A program made the translations under genes and the position numbers. A DNA stretch of 30,630 nt from a virus: IMG/VR virus record IMGVR_UViG_3300025759_000435, positions 1 through 30,630 of that record; one strand, given 5' to 3'. The notes under the pieces are model-generated. The model did no database searches. It saw only the letters and a list, made by a program, of their open reading frames with translations, and had not been told where the DNA came from. This document shows positions 1 through 6,126 of the stretch, piece after piece; positions within the stretch are counted from its first letter, which is position 1; every line of letters starts with the position of its first letter.

Positions 1-235
1 GTACTACCTCCGTCATACGCTCAAAGGTGAGGTCGAGCATGTGAGTCGTGGCGGCGGCCATGGCTTCGAGTCTGGTGGGGCAGATGCCGTGCACCTCGAC
101 CGCGCCCCCGAGCTCGCAGACCTTCCACTGCCAGCAGTCGCCGGCGGGTCGGACCTCGGCGTCTCGGTAGGGCTTGCGGAGGGTGCGCTGCCATCCGGTC
201 GCGAAGGCTGCCCACTGCGTCAGGGGCGGCCTCAT
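1..235 (-). CDS. Hypothetical small early protein, truncated by the window edge (left allele)
   Basis: I do not recognise a named family. The readable part starts at ATG 235 and runs off position 1 just before its stop. Its intact counterpart at 29948-30187 has 79 residues. Visible features are a Trp-rich N-terminal part (PPLTQW, ATGWQR) and then a WQWKVC strand, a short Gly-containing strand and a helix rich in Ala (EAMAAATTHMLDL). This looks like a small alpha/beta fold. Its start overlaps the stop of the 43-aa gene by ATGA, so it is translated with the leftward early operon. Against the right-end copy it differs around RPAGDCWQW versus RPVAGGWHW, and otherwise mostly by silent changes. Function is unknown. 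Confidence 0.7.
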   Translation of the reverse strand, partial: MRPPLTQWAAFATGWQRTLRKPYRDAEVRPAGDCWQWKVCELGGAVEVHGICPTRLEAMAAATTHMLDLTFERMTEVV

Positions 236-363
236 GCTGCCACCCCGTACTCACTCGCGCAGTCCCACCAGCCGTCTTCGACGCCCTTGCGGTAGCCGGA
301 GTCGTAGCTGCAGCGGGCGAAGACGGCGGCGAAGATGAGAAGGAAGGCGTAGATGCGGGTCAC
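232..363 (-). CDS. 43-aa membrane-anchored or secreted small protein (left allele)
   Basis: The product begins with a positive residue and a hydrophobic stretch (IYAFLLIFAAVFA, about residues 4-16), then a short polar tail with Cys18, YRKGVEDGWWDC and EYG. This suggests a single N-terminal membrane segment or signal peptide. The residues before Cys18 do not match a good lipobox, so a lipoprotein is not supported. The start in this copy is GTG at 363, overlapping the stop of the upstream 66-aa gene (GTGA). In the right-end copy the same protein starts with ATG. Conservation of the protein across the two variants supports a real gene. No function can be assigned. Confidence 0.6.
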   Translation of the reverse strand: MTRIYAFLLIFAAVFARCSYDSGYRKGVEDGWWDCASEYGVAA

Positions 364-560
364 TTCGCACCCCCCATGCGGTCGATGGTAGCGGCTTCGA
401 CGGCCTCGGCGACGGTAGGGCCGACACCGTGGCCGGTCTTGTCGCGGTTGCGGGCGTAGATGCGGCACGAGAACTGCTGCGTGCGAGTGTTCCAGCGCAG
501 GCGCACCTCGGGCCGGTCCGTCGAGGACAGCAGCCCAACGAGAAGGGACTCCATGCTCAT
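360..560 (-). CDS. 66-aa hypothetical protein, variable cassette present only in the left allele
   Basis: This small protein has basic strand-forming segments (VRLRWNTRTQQFSCRIYAR) followed by GHGVGPTVAEAVEAATIDRM, giving a strand-strand-strand-helix look. Its layout resembles that of the 79-aa protein two genes downstream (strands, then Gly and PT, then an EA..AA helix), which hints at a shared fold; that is inference. The start overlaps the stop of the upstream RHH-like gene (ATGA) and the stop overlaps the next start (GTGA). The right-end variant lacks exactly this gene, 197 bp, with translational coupling preserved on both sides. It is therefore an optional accessory cassette of the early operon. 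Confidence 0.65.
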   Translation of the reverse strand: MSMESLLVGLLSSTDRPEVRLRWNTRTQQFSCRIYARNRDKTGHGVGPTVAEAVEAATIDRMGGAK

Positions 561-742
561 TCTGCACCTGCCATGCGCTGCAGTGCCTGGCGCTCGATGC
601 GGCGGTTCATGTCGGTCAGCACAAGCGGGCCGATGACCTGCTCGAAGTACTGAGGCACCGAGAGCTTCGCCAAGGCGGCGGCGGCCTTGATGTTGTGTTC
701 GAGCTCGGGGCTGAGACGGGGGCGGAAGGTTGCGGTACTCAT
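557..742 (-). CDS. Ribbon-helix-helix-like small DNA-binding protein
   Basis: The 61-residue product starts with a short strand (STATFRPRLSPEL) followed by two helices (LEHNIKAAAALAKL and VPQYFEQVIGPLVL). That is the order expected of an Arc/CopG/MetJ-type ribbon-helix-helix fold, which binds operator DNA as a dimer. It is encoded in the leftward early operon, downstream of the intergenic region that holds paired operator-like repeats at 1301-1328 and 1385-1555. It is the best visible candidate for a protein acting there, which is an inference from position. The start overlaps the stop of the upstream gene by ATGA. No paired toxin is recognised, so an antitoxin role is less likely. Confidence 0.6.
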   Translation of the reverse strand: MSTATFRPRLSPELEHNIKAAAALAKLSVPQYFEQVIGPLVLTDMNRRIERQALQRMAGAE

Positions 743-978
743 CGGGACTGCTCCTTGTGCAGCTCGTCAATGCGAACCATGCCCGTGGCTACTTCGCCGC
801 AGACGTAGTCGCAGGTGCGGTCGAAGCTCTCGATGCGCTTGTAGAGCTCGGCCGGCGAAAGGTCGCGCATGTCGCGCACCAGGTCGGAGTGAAGGTTGCG
901 CAGCTTGTCGAGCTCGGTGGCGAGCTCTTCGAGCGGCGTGAGGGAGGGAAGGTTGAACTGCATGGTGATGGCAGGCAC
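739..978 (-). CDS. Hypothetical helical small early protein
   Basis: This is a 79-aa product when started at GTG 978, which has GAGG six bases upstream overlapping the stop of the preceding 26-aa gene. The internal ATG at 963 would give 74 aa but has no Shine-Dalgarno sequence. The chain is rich in Leu, Glu, Lys and Arg with a regular helical pattern (LEELATELDKLRNL, then AELYKRIESFDRTCDYV), suggesting an all-helical or coiled-coil protein. It overlaps the RHH-like gene downstream by ATGA. No family was recognised. Its place in the early leader suggests a host-takeover or regulatory role, but nothing in the sequence proves this. Confidence 0.6.
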   Translation of the reverse strand: MPAITMQFNLPSLTPLEELATELDKLRNLHSDLVRDMRDLSPAELYKRIESFDRTCDYVCGEVATGMVRIDELHKEQSR

Positions 979-986
979 GGGGAACC

Positions 987-1067
987 TCAGAGGGACATGA
1001 TGAGGAAGAAGAGCGAGCAGACGAACAGGGCGCCGCAGGCGTCGAGGATGAGGTCGGGGAGATTCAT
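987..1067 (-). CDS. 26-aa single-pass membrane micropeptide
   Basis: The predicted peptide is MNLPDLILDACGA followed by LFVCSLFFLIMSL, so the second half is an uninterrupted hydrophobic segment long enough to insert in a membrane. The start ATG overlaps the stop of the upstream 71-aa gene by ATGA, and its own stop lies inside the ribosome-binding site of the next gene. This coupling is the main reason to believe it is translated. Longer readings in this frame run upstream through the overlapping gene and look like shadow sequence. Very short membrane peptides in phage early operons can act on the host membrane, but function here is unknown. Confidence 0.5.
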   Translation of the reverse strand: MNLPDLILDACGALFVCSLFFLIMSL

Positions 1068-1279
1068 GCCATCCACGTCTTTGCGCGAAACGCCCGTGAG
1101 TGCCGAGAAATGCGGTCTGCGGTGACGTGGTCCAACTCGGCAAGGTCGGAGTCGGAGGGTGTGCCCCGCTCCCACTGCTGACGCGCGCAGCTCCACATCG
1201 TGACCGTGCGGTCGCGGTGGAGGATGAGGGTGTTGAATCCGTGGCGGTTGGCCTTGGCGGGTCGGTCGGTGCGGTTCAT
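1064..1279 (-). CDS. Hypothetical protein, first gene of the leftward early operon
   Basis: The product has 71 residues and starts at ATG 1279, preceded by AAGGAG at 1286-1291 with good spacing. It is the first gene downstream of the leftward promoter candidate at 1308-1336, with a leader of about 20-30 nt. The chain is basic and polar with no membrane segment: an N-terminal NRTDRPAKANRHGF, then TLILHRDRTVTMW, then an acidic patch (SDSDLAELDHV) and a basic end. I do not recognise a family. First genes of phage early operons often encode small anti-host or regulatory proteins; that is context only. The frame could be read further upstream, but that would cross the promoter. Confidence 0.6.
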   Translation of the reverse strand: MNRTDRPAKANRHGFNTLILHRDRTVTMWSCARQQWERGTPSDSDLAELDHVTADRISRHSRAFRAKTWMA

Positions 1280-1300
1280 GTTTGGCTCCTTGGGGACAGG

Positions 1301-1336
1301 TGGGACACTTGTACCATTGGGACACTTGGCCCACAA
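1301..1336 (-). promoter_or_regulatory. Leftward early promoter with overlapping tandem operator repeats
   Basis: Read on the minus strand, TTGTGG (1331-1336) is followed after 17 bases by TACAAG (1308-1313), with TG one base upstream of the -10 hexamer, an extended -10 arrangement. This is a sigma-70-like candidate about 30 bases ahead of the first early gene. The 11-bp sequence TGGGACACTTG (plus strand) occurs twice, at 1301-1311 and 1318-1328. One copy overlaps the -10 and start region and the other fills the -35/-10 spacer. Such placement is typical of a repressor operator that blocks polymerase. The match to the promoter consensus is partial. Confidence 0.5.
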
Positions 1337-1384
1337 GGACCACGAATGTCATAGTTCGGTCACAGCCGATTTGGCCGGGGACAG

Positions 1385-1555
1385 ACCCTGCACTCTTGAG
1401 AACCCGCCCCTCATCGGCAGAGTGCAGGGTGTGCGGCTTTCGGGTAGATTCTTGAGCACCTGAAATGCACGTTTTTACTACTCGAAGAAATTTCCCCCAA
1501 ACCCTGCATACCCTGCACTCTGTTGATCATTAGGGCATTCTCAAGAGTGCAGGGT
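1385..1555. repeat. Two identical-geometry modules of inverted 11-bp sites (ACCCTGCACTC)
   Basis: The 11-mer ACCCTGCACTC lies at 1385-1395 and 1510-1520, and its exact reverse complement GAGTGCAGGGT at 1420-1430 and 1545-1555. Each inverted pair has a 24-nt spacer, and the modules start 125 bp apart. Flanks extend the match: both reverse sites continue as GTGC, sites one and four share TTGAGAA on their inner side, and sites two and three share TG..GAT. A partial site, ACCCTGCA, lies at 1501-1508 directly before site three. Equal spacing in both modules points to a protein that binds two sites at a fixed distance, such as an origin-binding protein or repressor. Confidence 0.8.
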
Positions 1556-1593
1556 GTGCCCCTCGGTCAGCACGTCATTCTCGGAGATTGTCA

Positions 1594-1836
1594 GTGAATA
1601 CCCCTATGACTACTGAGCAGATTCTTGAGGCGGTGGCGAAGCTCGCGCCGGAAGCCATCACCTGCATCGAGGGCACACTGCAGGGGCGGCAGTCCCCCAA
1701 CAAGGCGCAGCTCGACTCGGCCTGGCGCGTCCTTGAGTGGAGCAAGGAGGCAGCAGCAGTTCGGGCCGAGAAGGCGACGGACACCCCCGACGTCGAGGAG
1801 CTCAAGAACGTGCTCAAGCTGGTCGAGCAGTGGTAG
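1594..1836 (+). CDS. Candidate small terminase subunit (TerS)
   Basis: The product is about 80 aa when started at GTG 1594, which has GGAG (1583-1586) seven bases upstream. ATG 1606 is an alternative start. The chain is helical and charged: TTEQILEAVAKLAPEAI, then LDSAWRVLEWSKEAAAVRAEKA, then an acidic end VEELKNVLKLVEQW. Small terminase subunits recognise phage DNA and feed it to the large subunit. They are short helical proteins whose gene normally lies just ahead of terL, as here (22-bp gap). The call rests on position, size and helical character, because I see no diagnostic motif. It is the first gene of the rightward unit and adjoins the repeat cluster, which could serve as its recognition site. 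Confidence 0.45.
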   Translation: MNTPMTTEQILEAVAKLAPEAITCIEGTLQGRQSPNKAQLDSAWRVLEWSKEAAAVRAEKATDTPDVEELKNVLKLVEQW

Positions 1837-1840
1837 ACTG
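1828..1840 (+). promoter_or_regulatory. Inverted CAGT-N5-ACTG element before terL
   Basis: CAGT (1828-1831) and ACTG (1837-1840) are inverted around five bases at the end of the TerS candidate, just ahead of the terL ribosome-binding site. TG.TAGACT within it also resembles an extended -10 promoter element, but no good -35 was found. Similar elements precede the capsid gene and the first fibre-region gene. Confidence 0.3.
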
Positions 1841-1858
1841 TCCCCGAGAGGACACCCC

Positions 1859-3406
1859 ATGACATACGTACCGCCCAAGGTGCCGGCGGCCCTGCACGAC
1901 AAGGTGCGGGGCCTCGTCGGTGACCCGTCTGCCTTCTGCCGTCTGCATCGAGTGCAGGACAAGGACAGCAAGAGGGAGATTCCCTTCGACCCGTTGCCCA
2001 TGCAGGTCAAAATCTTCGACGCCGTAAAGCGCGGATATAAGCGCATTTTGGTGATAAAGGCGCGACAAGTAGCGGCTACAACAGCCTGCAAGATGGTGCT
2101 CCACCAGCAATGGGCGAGCACCCCGACGGCCGCCCTCTTCGCCCTCGTGTCATTGCGGGCGGAAAGTGCCACGGCCCTCCTCGATGACAACCGCCGCTGG
2201 ATGCACCACCCCCCGAGCATTCTGCAGCGAGACCTCGACACCCGGGCGAAGGGAGAACTACGCCTGGCGGACACCGGGGCAACCCTCAAGGCGTTCACTT
2301 CTCGCAGCTCGACGGGGCTGCGCAGCTTCAGTCCCATCGCTGCACTGCTCAGCGAGTTCGCCTTCGCGCCCGACCAGGAGGAGCTCCTTGCGCAGGCCTT
2401 GTCGGCAGTGGGTGACGGGTTGCTCATGCTGGAGAGCACGGCCAACAACCCAGGCGACCGCTTCAGCGAGCTCATCGCCGGCGCACCCGAGAACGGGTGG
2501 CACCTCATCACTCACTGGTGGTGGGAAGAGCCCAAGTACTGCGACCTGGTACCCGACGACTTCGAGCGCACCGAGGCAGAAGCCGAGCTCGCCGAGGCCT
2601 ACAACCTGACCGACGGGCAGCTTGCGTGGAGGCGTCGCTACCTCGCCACCCTCGGCCCCTACAAGTTCCGACGGGAGTACCCGGCCTGCCTCGATGATTG
2701 CTTCCTCGGGCGGGAGGGCGGCTACTACGGCGAGGAAGTACTGCAGGACATTCACGTCATAGAGCACGAGCTGCACGGCAAGCGACACGGGCGGGAGATT
2801 GAGGCACCGCACCCGCACGACCGGTACGTCATGGGCGTCGACATCGGGGGCGGCGTCGGGGGCGACTACTCGGCTTTGTGCGTCGTCTCGGTCTCGACGA
2901 TGCAGCCGGTCTACACCGAGCGGAACAACCAGGTCACACCCGCCGCATGGGCGCACCGCTGCATCCAGGTCGCCAGCCGCTACAACGACGCGCTCATGCT
3001 CGCCGAGAGCAACAACCACGGGCATGCGTTCCTTCTGGAGCTGACACATTGCGGCTACCGCTACCAGTGGCGGAACCCCCAGGGGAAGCCCTGGGTGACC
3101 ACCCTGCAGTCGAAGCTCGAAGCCTTCGACACCCTGCGCGAGAGCTTGCAGGTCGTCAAGGTGATGGACCGGGTCACCTGGATGGAGCTGCGAAGCCTCA
3201 CCATCCCGGCCGGCAAGGTCGCACCCGAGGCCCCCAAGGGCGGCTACGATGACAGCGCCATGGCGATGGCGTTAGGCTACCGCTGCCTGCGCGACATCCC
3301 GTCATCTTGGCGCACCCATGCGCTACAATCGGGTCGCACCCGCATCGATGACCTCATCAGTCGCAGCCGAGCTCGCCGCATCCGCTCCCACTCTCTCCCC
3401 TTCTGA
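1859..3406 (+). CDS. terL: Terminase large subunit
   Basis: This 515-aa protein is the ATPase-nuclease motor that packages DNA into the prohead. The ATPase half shows a variant P-loop (KARQVAAT, 67-74) of the KARQ type used by many terminases, a Walker-B-like segment IAALLSEFAF (160-169) and the coupling motif LESTANNPGDRF (191-202). The nuclease half shows GVDIGGGVGGDYSA with Asp328 and Asp336, LAESNNHG with Glu383, and YDDSAMAMA with Asp464/Asp465, the usual RNase-H-like acidic set. Start ATG 1859 has GAGAGGACA (1846-1854) upstream; the open frame extends to 1625 but that part is a shadow of the preceding gene. Portal follows 8 bp later. Confidence 0.95.
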   Translation: MTYVPPKVPAALHDKVRGLVGDPSAFCRLHRVQDKDSKREIPFDPLPMQVKIFDAVKRGYKRILVIKARQVAATTACKMVLHQQWASTPTAALFALVSLRAESATALLDDNRRWMHHPPSILQRDLDTRAKGELRLADTGATLKAFTSRSSTGLRSFSPIAALLSEFAFAPDQEELLAQALSAVGDGLLMLESTANNPGDRFSELIAGAPENGWHLITHWWWEEPKYCDLVPDDFERTEAEAELAEAYNLTDGQLAWRRRYLATLGPYKFRREYPACLDDCFLGREGGYYGEEVLQDIHVIEHELHGKRHGREIEAPHPHDRYVMGVDIGGGVGGDYSALCVVSVSTMQPVYTERNNQVTPAAWAHRCIQVASRYNDALMLAESNNHGHAFLLELTHCGYRYQWRNPQGKPWVTTLQSKLEAFDTLRESLQVVKVMDRVTWMELRSLTIPAGKVAPEAPKGGYDDSAMAMALGYRCLRDIPSSWRTHALQSGRTRIDDLISRSRARRIRSHSLPF

Positions 3407-3414
3407 GGCCCCAC

Positions 3415-5118
3415 ATGCTGACCCCCGAGCAGTGCCAGTCTATCTGCATGCAGCACGACCTCTACTGGGACGGCAGGCGCGACGAGCTGCGCGAGCTGCG
3501 AAACCTGTACATGACGCGCTTCTTCCAGTCGACCGCACCGACGCTCGACGGCATCCTCCGCACCGAGGTGCCCAAGGCCTACGCCGTCGTCGAGAGCTAC
3601 CTCGGCAGCCTCTACGCGAAGAACCCCTCGGTCGAGGTCATGCCCGACATTCGAGGGCGGGGCAACGCGGAGGTTGCCGAGGCGACGGCCAACCAGTACC
3701 TGCTCTCGGTGCGCGAGCAGCTCGAAGACGCCACACGCCTGGCGCTCATCTACCCGGCGGGCTTCATCAAGCTCGCACCGGTGCTCAGTGCCGACCCGTT
3801 GAAGCGGGTGAGCTGTGCTGCCCTCTCGCCTTGGGAGGTCATCGTGGACGCTACCGCGACCTCCTGGGAACAGCAGCGCTACGTCGGGCACGTCTACCTC
3901 ATGCCCCTCCTCGAAGCCTCCGAGCGCTACAGCAGGTCGCCCGAGGAGTTCCGCGCCCGTGCCTACTCGAAGTGGATTGAGTCCACGGGCATCGCCGGCA
4001 AGGACCAGCTGCTGGGGCTGGGTGACCCGACGCAGACGCCGCCAGAAGAACAGTGGGTGCGAGTGGTCGAGCTCTACGACCTGCTCGGGGATGCGCTCGT
4101 GGTGTGGTCCCCGGACTACGCCGACGGCAAGGAGCACCTCTTCGAGGGTGTGCAGGTGCAGGTCGGAGCCCTCGACCCCGAGGCGGCAGCCGACGCAGAC
4201 CGACCCGATGCCGAGCTCGAACACGAGACAACGGGCATCCCCTACAAGACCGCCAACGGTCGCCCGGTCGTCCCCATCATTCCCCTGTACTTCAGTCGCG
4301 ACCCCGACACCCCCCTGCGCGGCTACTCGCTCATCCGTCGGAGCCTCGACCAGTTCCGAGAGCTCAACGTCATGCGCACGTACCAAGCGCAGGGCGTGCG
4401 GCGCATGGCTCGGCAGTGGATGGTACGGGCGGGCTTCCTGTCCGAGGATGGTGCGGCGAAGATTGCGCAGGGGCTGGACGGCGAGTTCATCGAGGTCGAC
4501 CTCCAACCGGGTGCCCCCCTCGAAGGCAACATGATGCCGGTGCCCCAGGCGCCCATCCCTGCCGACATCAGCATCTACTCGCAGACGGTGCAGGCCGACA
4601 TCAACGAGGCAGGCCTTCTCGCCCCATTCACGAGAGGAGAGGTGACCAAGAGCACAGCCACCGAGCAACAGCTTCTCGCGGCCTACACGAGCAGCGAGGT
4701 CGGGCGGATGGCGCGGACCCGAGACGCCGTCATCACCTCCATCGCGAAGACCTACAACATCATGCTCAGTGTGGTGCTCGGAGACGACGCCGAGCCCCTC
4801 GCCTTGCCCAACCCGGTCGGCCCCACCATCCTCTCGGCCGATGACCTCACCGGCGACTTCGGCTACTGGGCAGTCGACGCAGGCACCACCCCGATGAGCG
4901 ACCTTGCGAAGCAGCAGGCACTTGAGCGCCTGGTGCCCCTCCTCGTCCAGCTCGGTGCCGACCCTCGGCAGGTGCTCGGCGAGCTCGTGCGCACGTACCA
5001 GCTCCCCGAGTCCTTCGCCGAGGTTGCCGAGCCTCAACCCGTCGAGCCTTCCGCCCCTACCGGTCCCGCTCCCCTCCCGTTCCCCGCAGCAGGGGGACTC
5101 CCCCCCGAAGGTGCCTGA
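3415..5118 (+). CDS. Portal protein (head-tail connector)
   Basis: At 567 aa, directly after terL, this matches podovirus portals in size and position. The portal forms the dodecameric channel at one capsid vertex, docks the terminase during packaging and carries the tail. Visible family-like segments are the N-terminal helical part with VPKAYAVVESYLGSLYAKNP, LSPWEVIVDATATSWEQ, the PVVPIIPLYFSRDPDTPLRGYSLIRRSLDQF region leading into the long wing helices, and the channel region VTKSTATEQQLLAAYTSSEV. The C-terminus is Pro/Glu-rich and low in complexity. GAGG lies seven bases before ATG 3415. The stop abuts the ATG of the next gene. Confidence 0.88.
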   Translation: MLTPEQCQSICMQHDLYWDGRRDELRELRNLYMTRFFQSTAPTLDGILRTEVPKAYAVVESYLGSLYAKNPSVEVMPDIRGRGNAEVAEATANQYLLSVREQLEDATRLALIYPAGFIKLAPVLSADPLKRVSCAALSPWEVIVDATATSWEQQRYVGHVYLMPLLEASERYSRSPEEFRARAYSKWIESTGIAGKDQLLGLGDPTQTPPEEQWVRVVELYDLLGDALVVWSPDYADGKEHLFEGVQVQVGALDPEAAADADRPDAELEHETTGIPYKTANGRPVVPIIPLYFSRDPDTPLRGYSLIRRSLDQFRELNVMRTYQAQGVRRMARQWMVRAGFLSEDGAAKIAQGLDGEFIEVDLQPGAPLEGNMMPVPQAPIPADISIYSQTVQADINEAGLLAPFTRGEVTKSTATEQQLLAAYTSSEVGRMARTRDAVITSIAKTYNIMLSVVLGDDAEPLALPNPVGPTILSADDLTGDFGYWAVDAGTTPMSDLAKQQALERLVPLLVQLGADPRQVLGELVRTYQLPESFAEVAEPQPVEPSAPTGPAPLPFPAAGGLPPEGA

Positions 5119-5637
5119 ATGCCTCTCGTCATCGCAACCGGAGCCCCCCAGGGCATGCCCGCAGACCTTGCCGCCATCGCAGAAGAGCAGGATGCGCTCA
5201 TCGGGGAGGAGATGGCAGACCTCGTGCCGCGCCCCGACCGGCCCTACTCGGCGAAGGTCTACAGTGCGCTGACCGATGCCATCGCCAAGGCCGCGAAGGT
5301 CATGGGGCTCGACCTGACGCCCGAGAAGTACACCGAGGACGTCGCGCAGATGGACGGCGACGTTGCCCGCTTCCTCGCCATGATGGCAGCAGCCGCTTCG
5401 GACTACGGCAAGCCCTTCCCCGTCGAGCTCGAAGACATCAAGGGCGACGCCGAGCTCACCGCCATCACTGCCGCCCTCACGCAGCTCGCCGGCGACAAGG
5501 CCTTCGCCGAGTTCCTCGACGCCCCGGCCGAGCCCGAGGAGGTCATCGAGGAAGAGACCGTCATGCCCGACGGCGAGGTTGAGGAAGAGGAAGAGGAAGA
5601 GGAAGAGTTCGACTTCGCAAAGCGCATGCGGCGGTAG
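5119..5637 (+). CDS. Acidic head-region protein of unknown function
   Basis: The 172-residue product lies between portal and scaffold genes, so a role in head assembly is likely from context. The middle is helical (YSALTDAIAKAAKVMGLDL, then GDVARFLAMMAAAASDYG, then ELTAITAALTQLAGDKAFAEFL). The end is striking: a run of nine Glu and then FDFAKRMRR as the last nine residues. A near-identical FDFARRLKR, also after acidic residues, occurs inside the internal virion protein at 15150-17021. I do not recognise a family. It could be a second scaffold component, a portal-associated factor or a minor head protein. The Glu run is encoded by a GAGGAA repeat near 5579-5606. Confidence 0.75.
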   Translation: MPLVIATGAPQGMPADLAAIAEEQDALIGEEMADLVPRPDRPYSAKVYSALTDAIAKAAKVMGLDLTPEKYTEDVAQMDGDVARFLAMMAAAASDYGKPFPVELEDIKGDAELTAITAALTQLAGDKAFAEFLDAPAEPEEVIEEETVMPDGEVEEEEEEEEEFDFAKRMRR

Positions 5638-5639
5638 CC

Positions 5640-6116
5640 ATGCCCTTCAAGTCGATACGATTGCGCCTGGCGCAGCTCTTCGGCTTCGGGCAGCGCCCCA
5701 AGTCCGTCATCCCTGCCACACGAAAGCAGGCCTACTACCGTTCCTACGAGGGCGGCGTCATGGGCAACCTGACGCAGGCCATCGAGCGGAAGCAGCCGGT
5801 CACGTTCTTCTACAAAGACAAGTGGCAGCCCGAGGGGACGCCCGGCGCCTTGGGGCAGCGAGTCGGCAACCCTCACGCCATCTGGAGGGGCACCAACGGG
5901 CGCACCTACCTGCACCTCTACGTCGACCCTCAGTCTGCGACGGCCACGGGGGGCCTTCCAGGGTGGCGGACATTCCTTGTCAATCGAATCCAGGGGGTGA
6001 GTGTCCTTGAGCTTGGCACCACCTTCCTCGGCCGTCCGGTAGCGTTCGTGAAGGCGCCCGGATGGAACCCGTCTTGGTATCGCCAGGTCGGGCAGCCCAT
6101 AAAGCTCATTCAGTAA
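5640..6116 (+). CDS. WYL-like domain protein in the head gene cluster
   Basis: The product has 158 aa. The order of motifs resembles a WYL domain, a small SH3-like beta barrel usually found in bacterial transcription regulators and anti-phage systems: LTQAIERK (44-51), VTFFYKD (54-60), QRVGNPHAIW (73-82), RTYLHLYVD (88-96) and WRTFLVNRIQGVSVL (109-123), with the classic Trp-Tyr-Leu position reading Thr-Tyr-Leu. A short basic N-terminus (FKSIRLRLAQLFGFG) precedes it and no HTH is present. Its place between portal and scaffold is not where a transcription factor is expected, so it may be a structural or ligand-sensing use of the fold. The assignment is pattern-based and could be a generic barrel. 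Confidence 0.5.
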   Translation: MPFKSIRLRLAQLFGFGQRPKSVIPATRKQAYYRSYEGGVMGNLTQAIERKQPVTFFYKDKWQPEGTPGALGQRVGNPHAIWRGTNGRTYLHLYVDPQSATATGGLPGWRTFLVNRIQGVSVLELGTTFLGRPVAFVKAPGWNPSWYRQVGQPIKLIQ

Positions 6117-6126
6117 GAGAGGACAT

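Larger units (their letters stand above)
1280..1593. promoter_or_regulatory. Divergent control region between early and late units; origin candidate
   Basis: This 314-bp gap is the only long stretch without a gene. Leftward and rightward transcription units start on its two sides. From left to right it holds a leftward promoter candidate with two direct repeats (1301-1336), an inverted pair of 11-bp sites (1385-1430), an AT-rich patch (about 1462-1500, unusual in this GC-rich genome), a second inverted pair with the same spacing (1510-1555), and the ribosome-binding site GGAG (1583-1586) of the first rightward gene. A TTGATCA containing a rare GATC lies at 1523-1529. The combination of spaced repeats and an AT-rich stretch is what an origin or a regulatory switch looks like. 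I found no convincing rightward -10/-35 pair here. Confidence 0.6.

Noticed and set aside
1625-1858. Upstream extension of the terminase frame
   Set aside because: It overlaps the TerS candidate in another frame and gives an Arg/Ser-rich shadow sequence. ATG 1859 has a strong ribosome-binding site.
3324-3329. TACAAT as a promoter -10 inside the end of terL
   Set aside because: There is no -35 at a usable distance, and TG is three bases away, not one. The same applies to TG.TACAAA near 24122, inside the DUF5872-like gene.
5579-5606. GAGGAA repeat as a possible slippage or programmed frameshift site
   Set aside because: It encodes an in-frame Glu run and the frame continues normally to a conserved-looking C-terminus. 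No alternative product is apparent.
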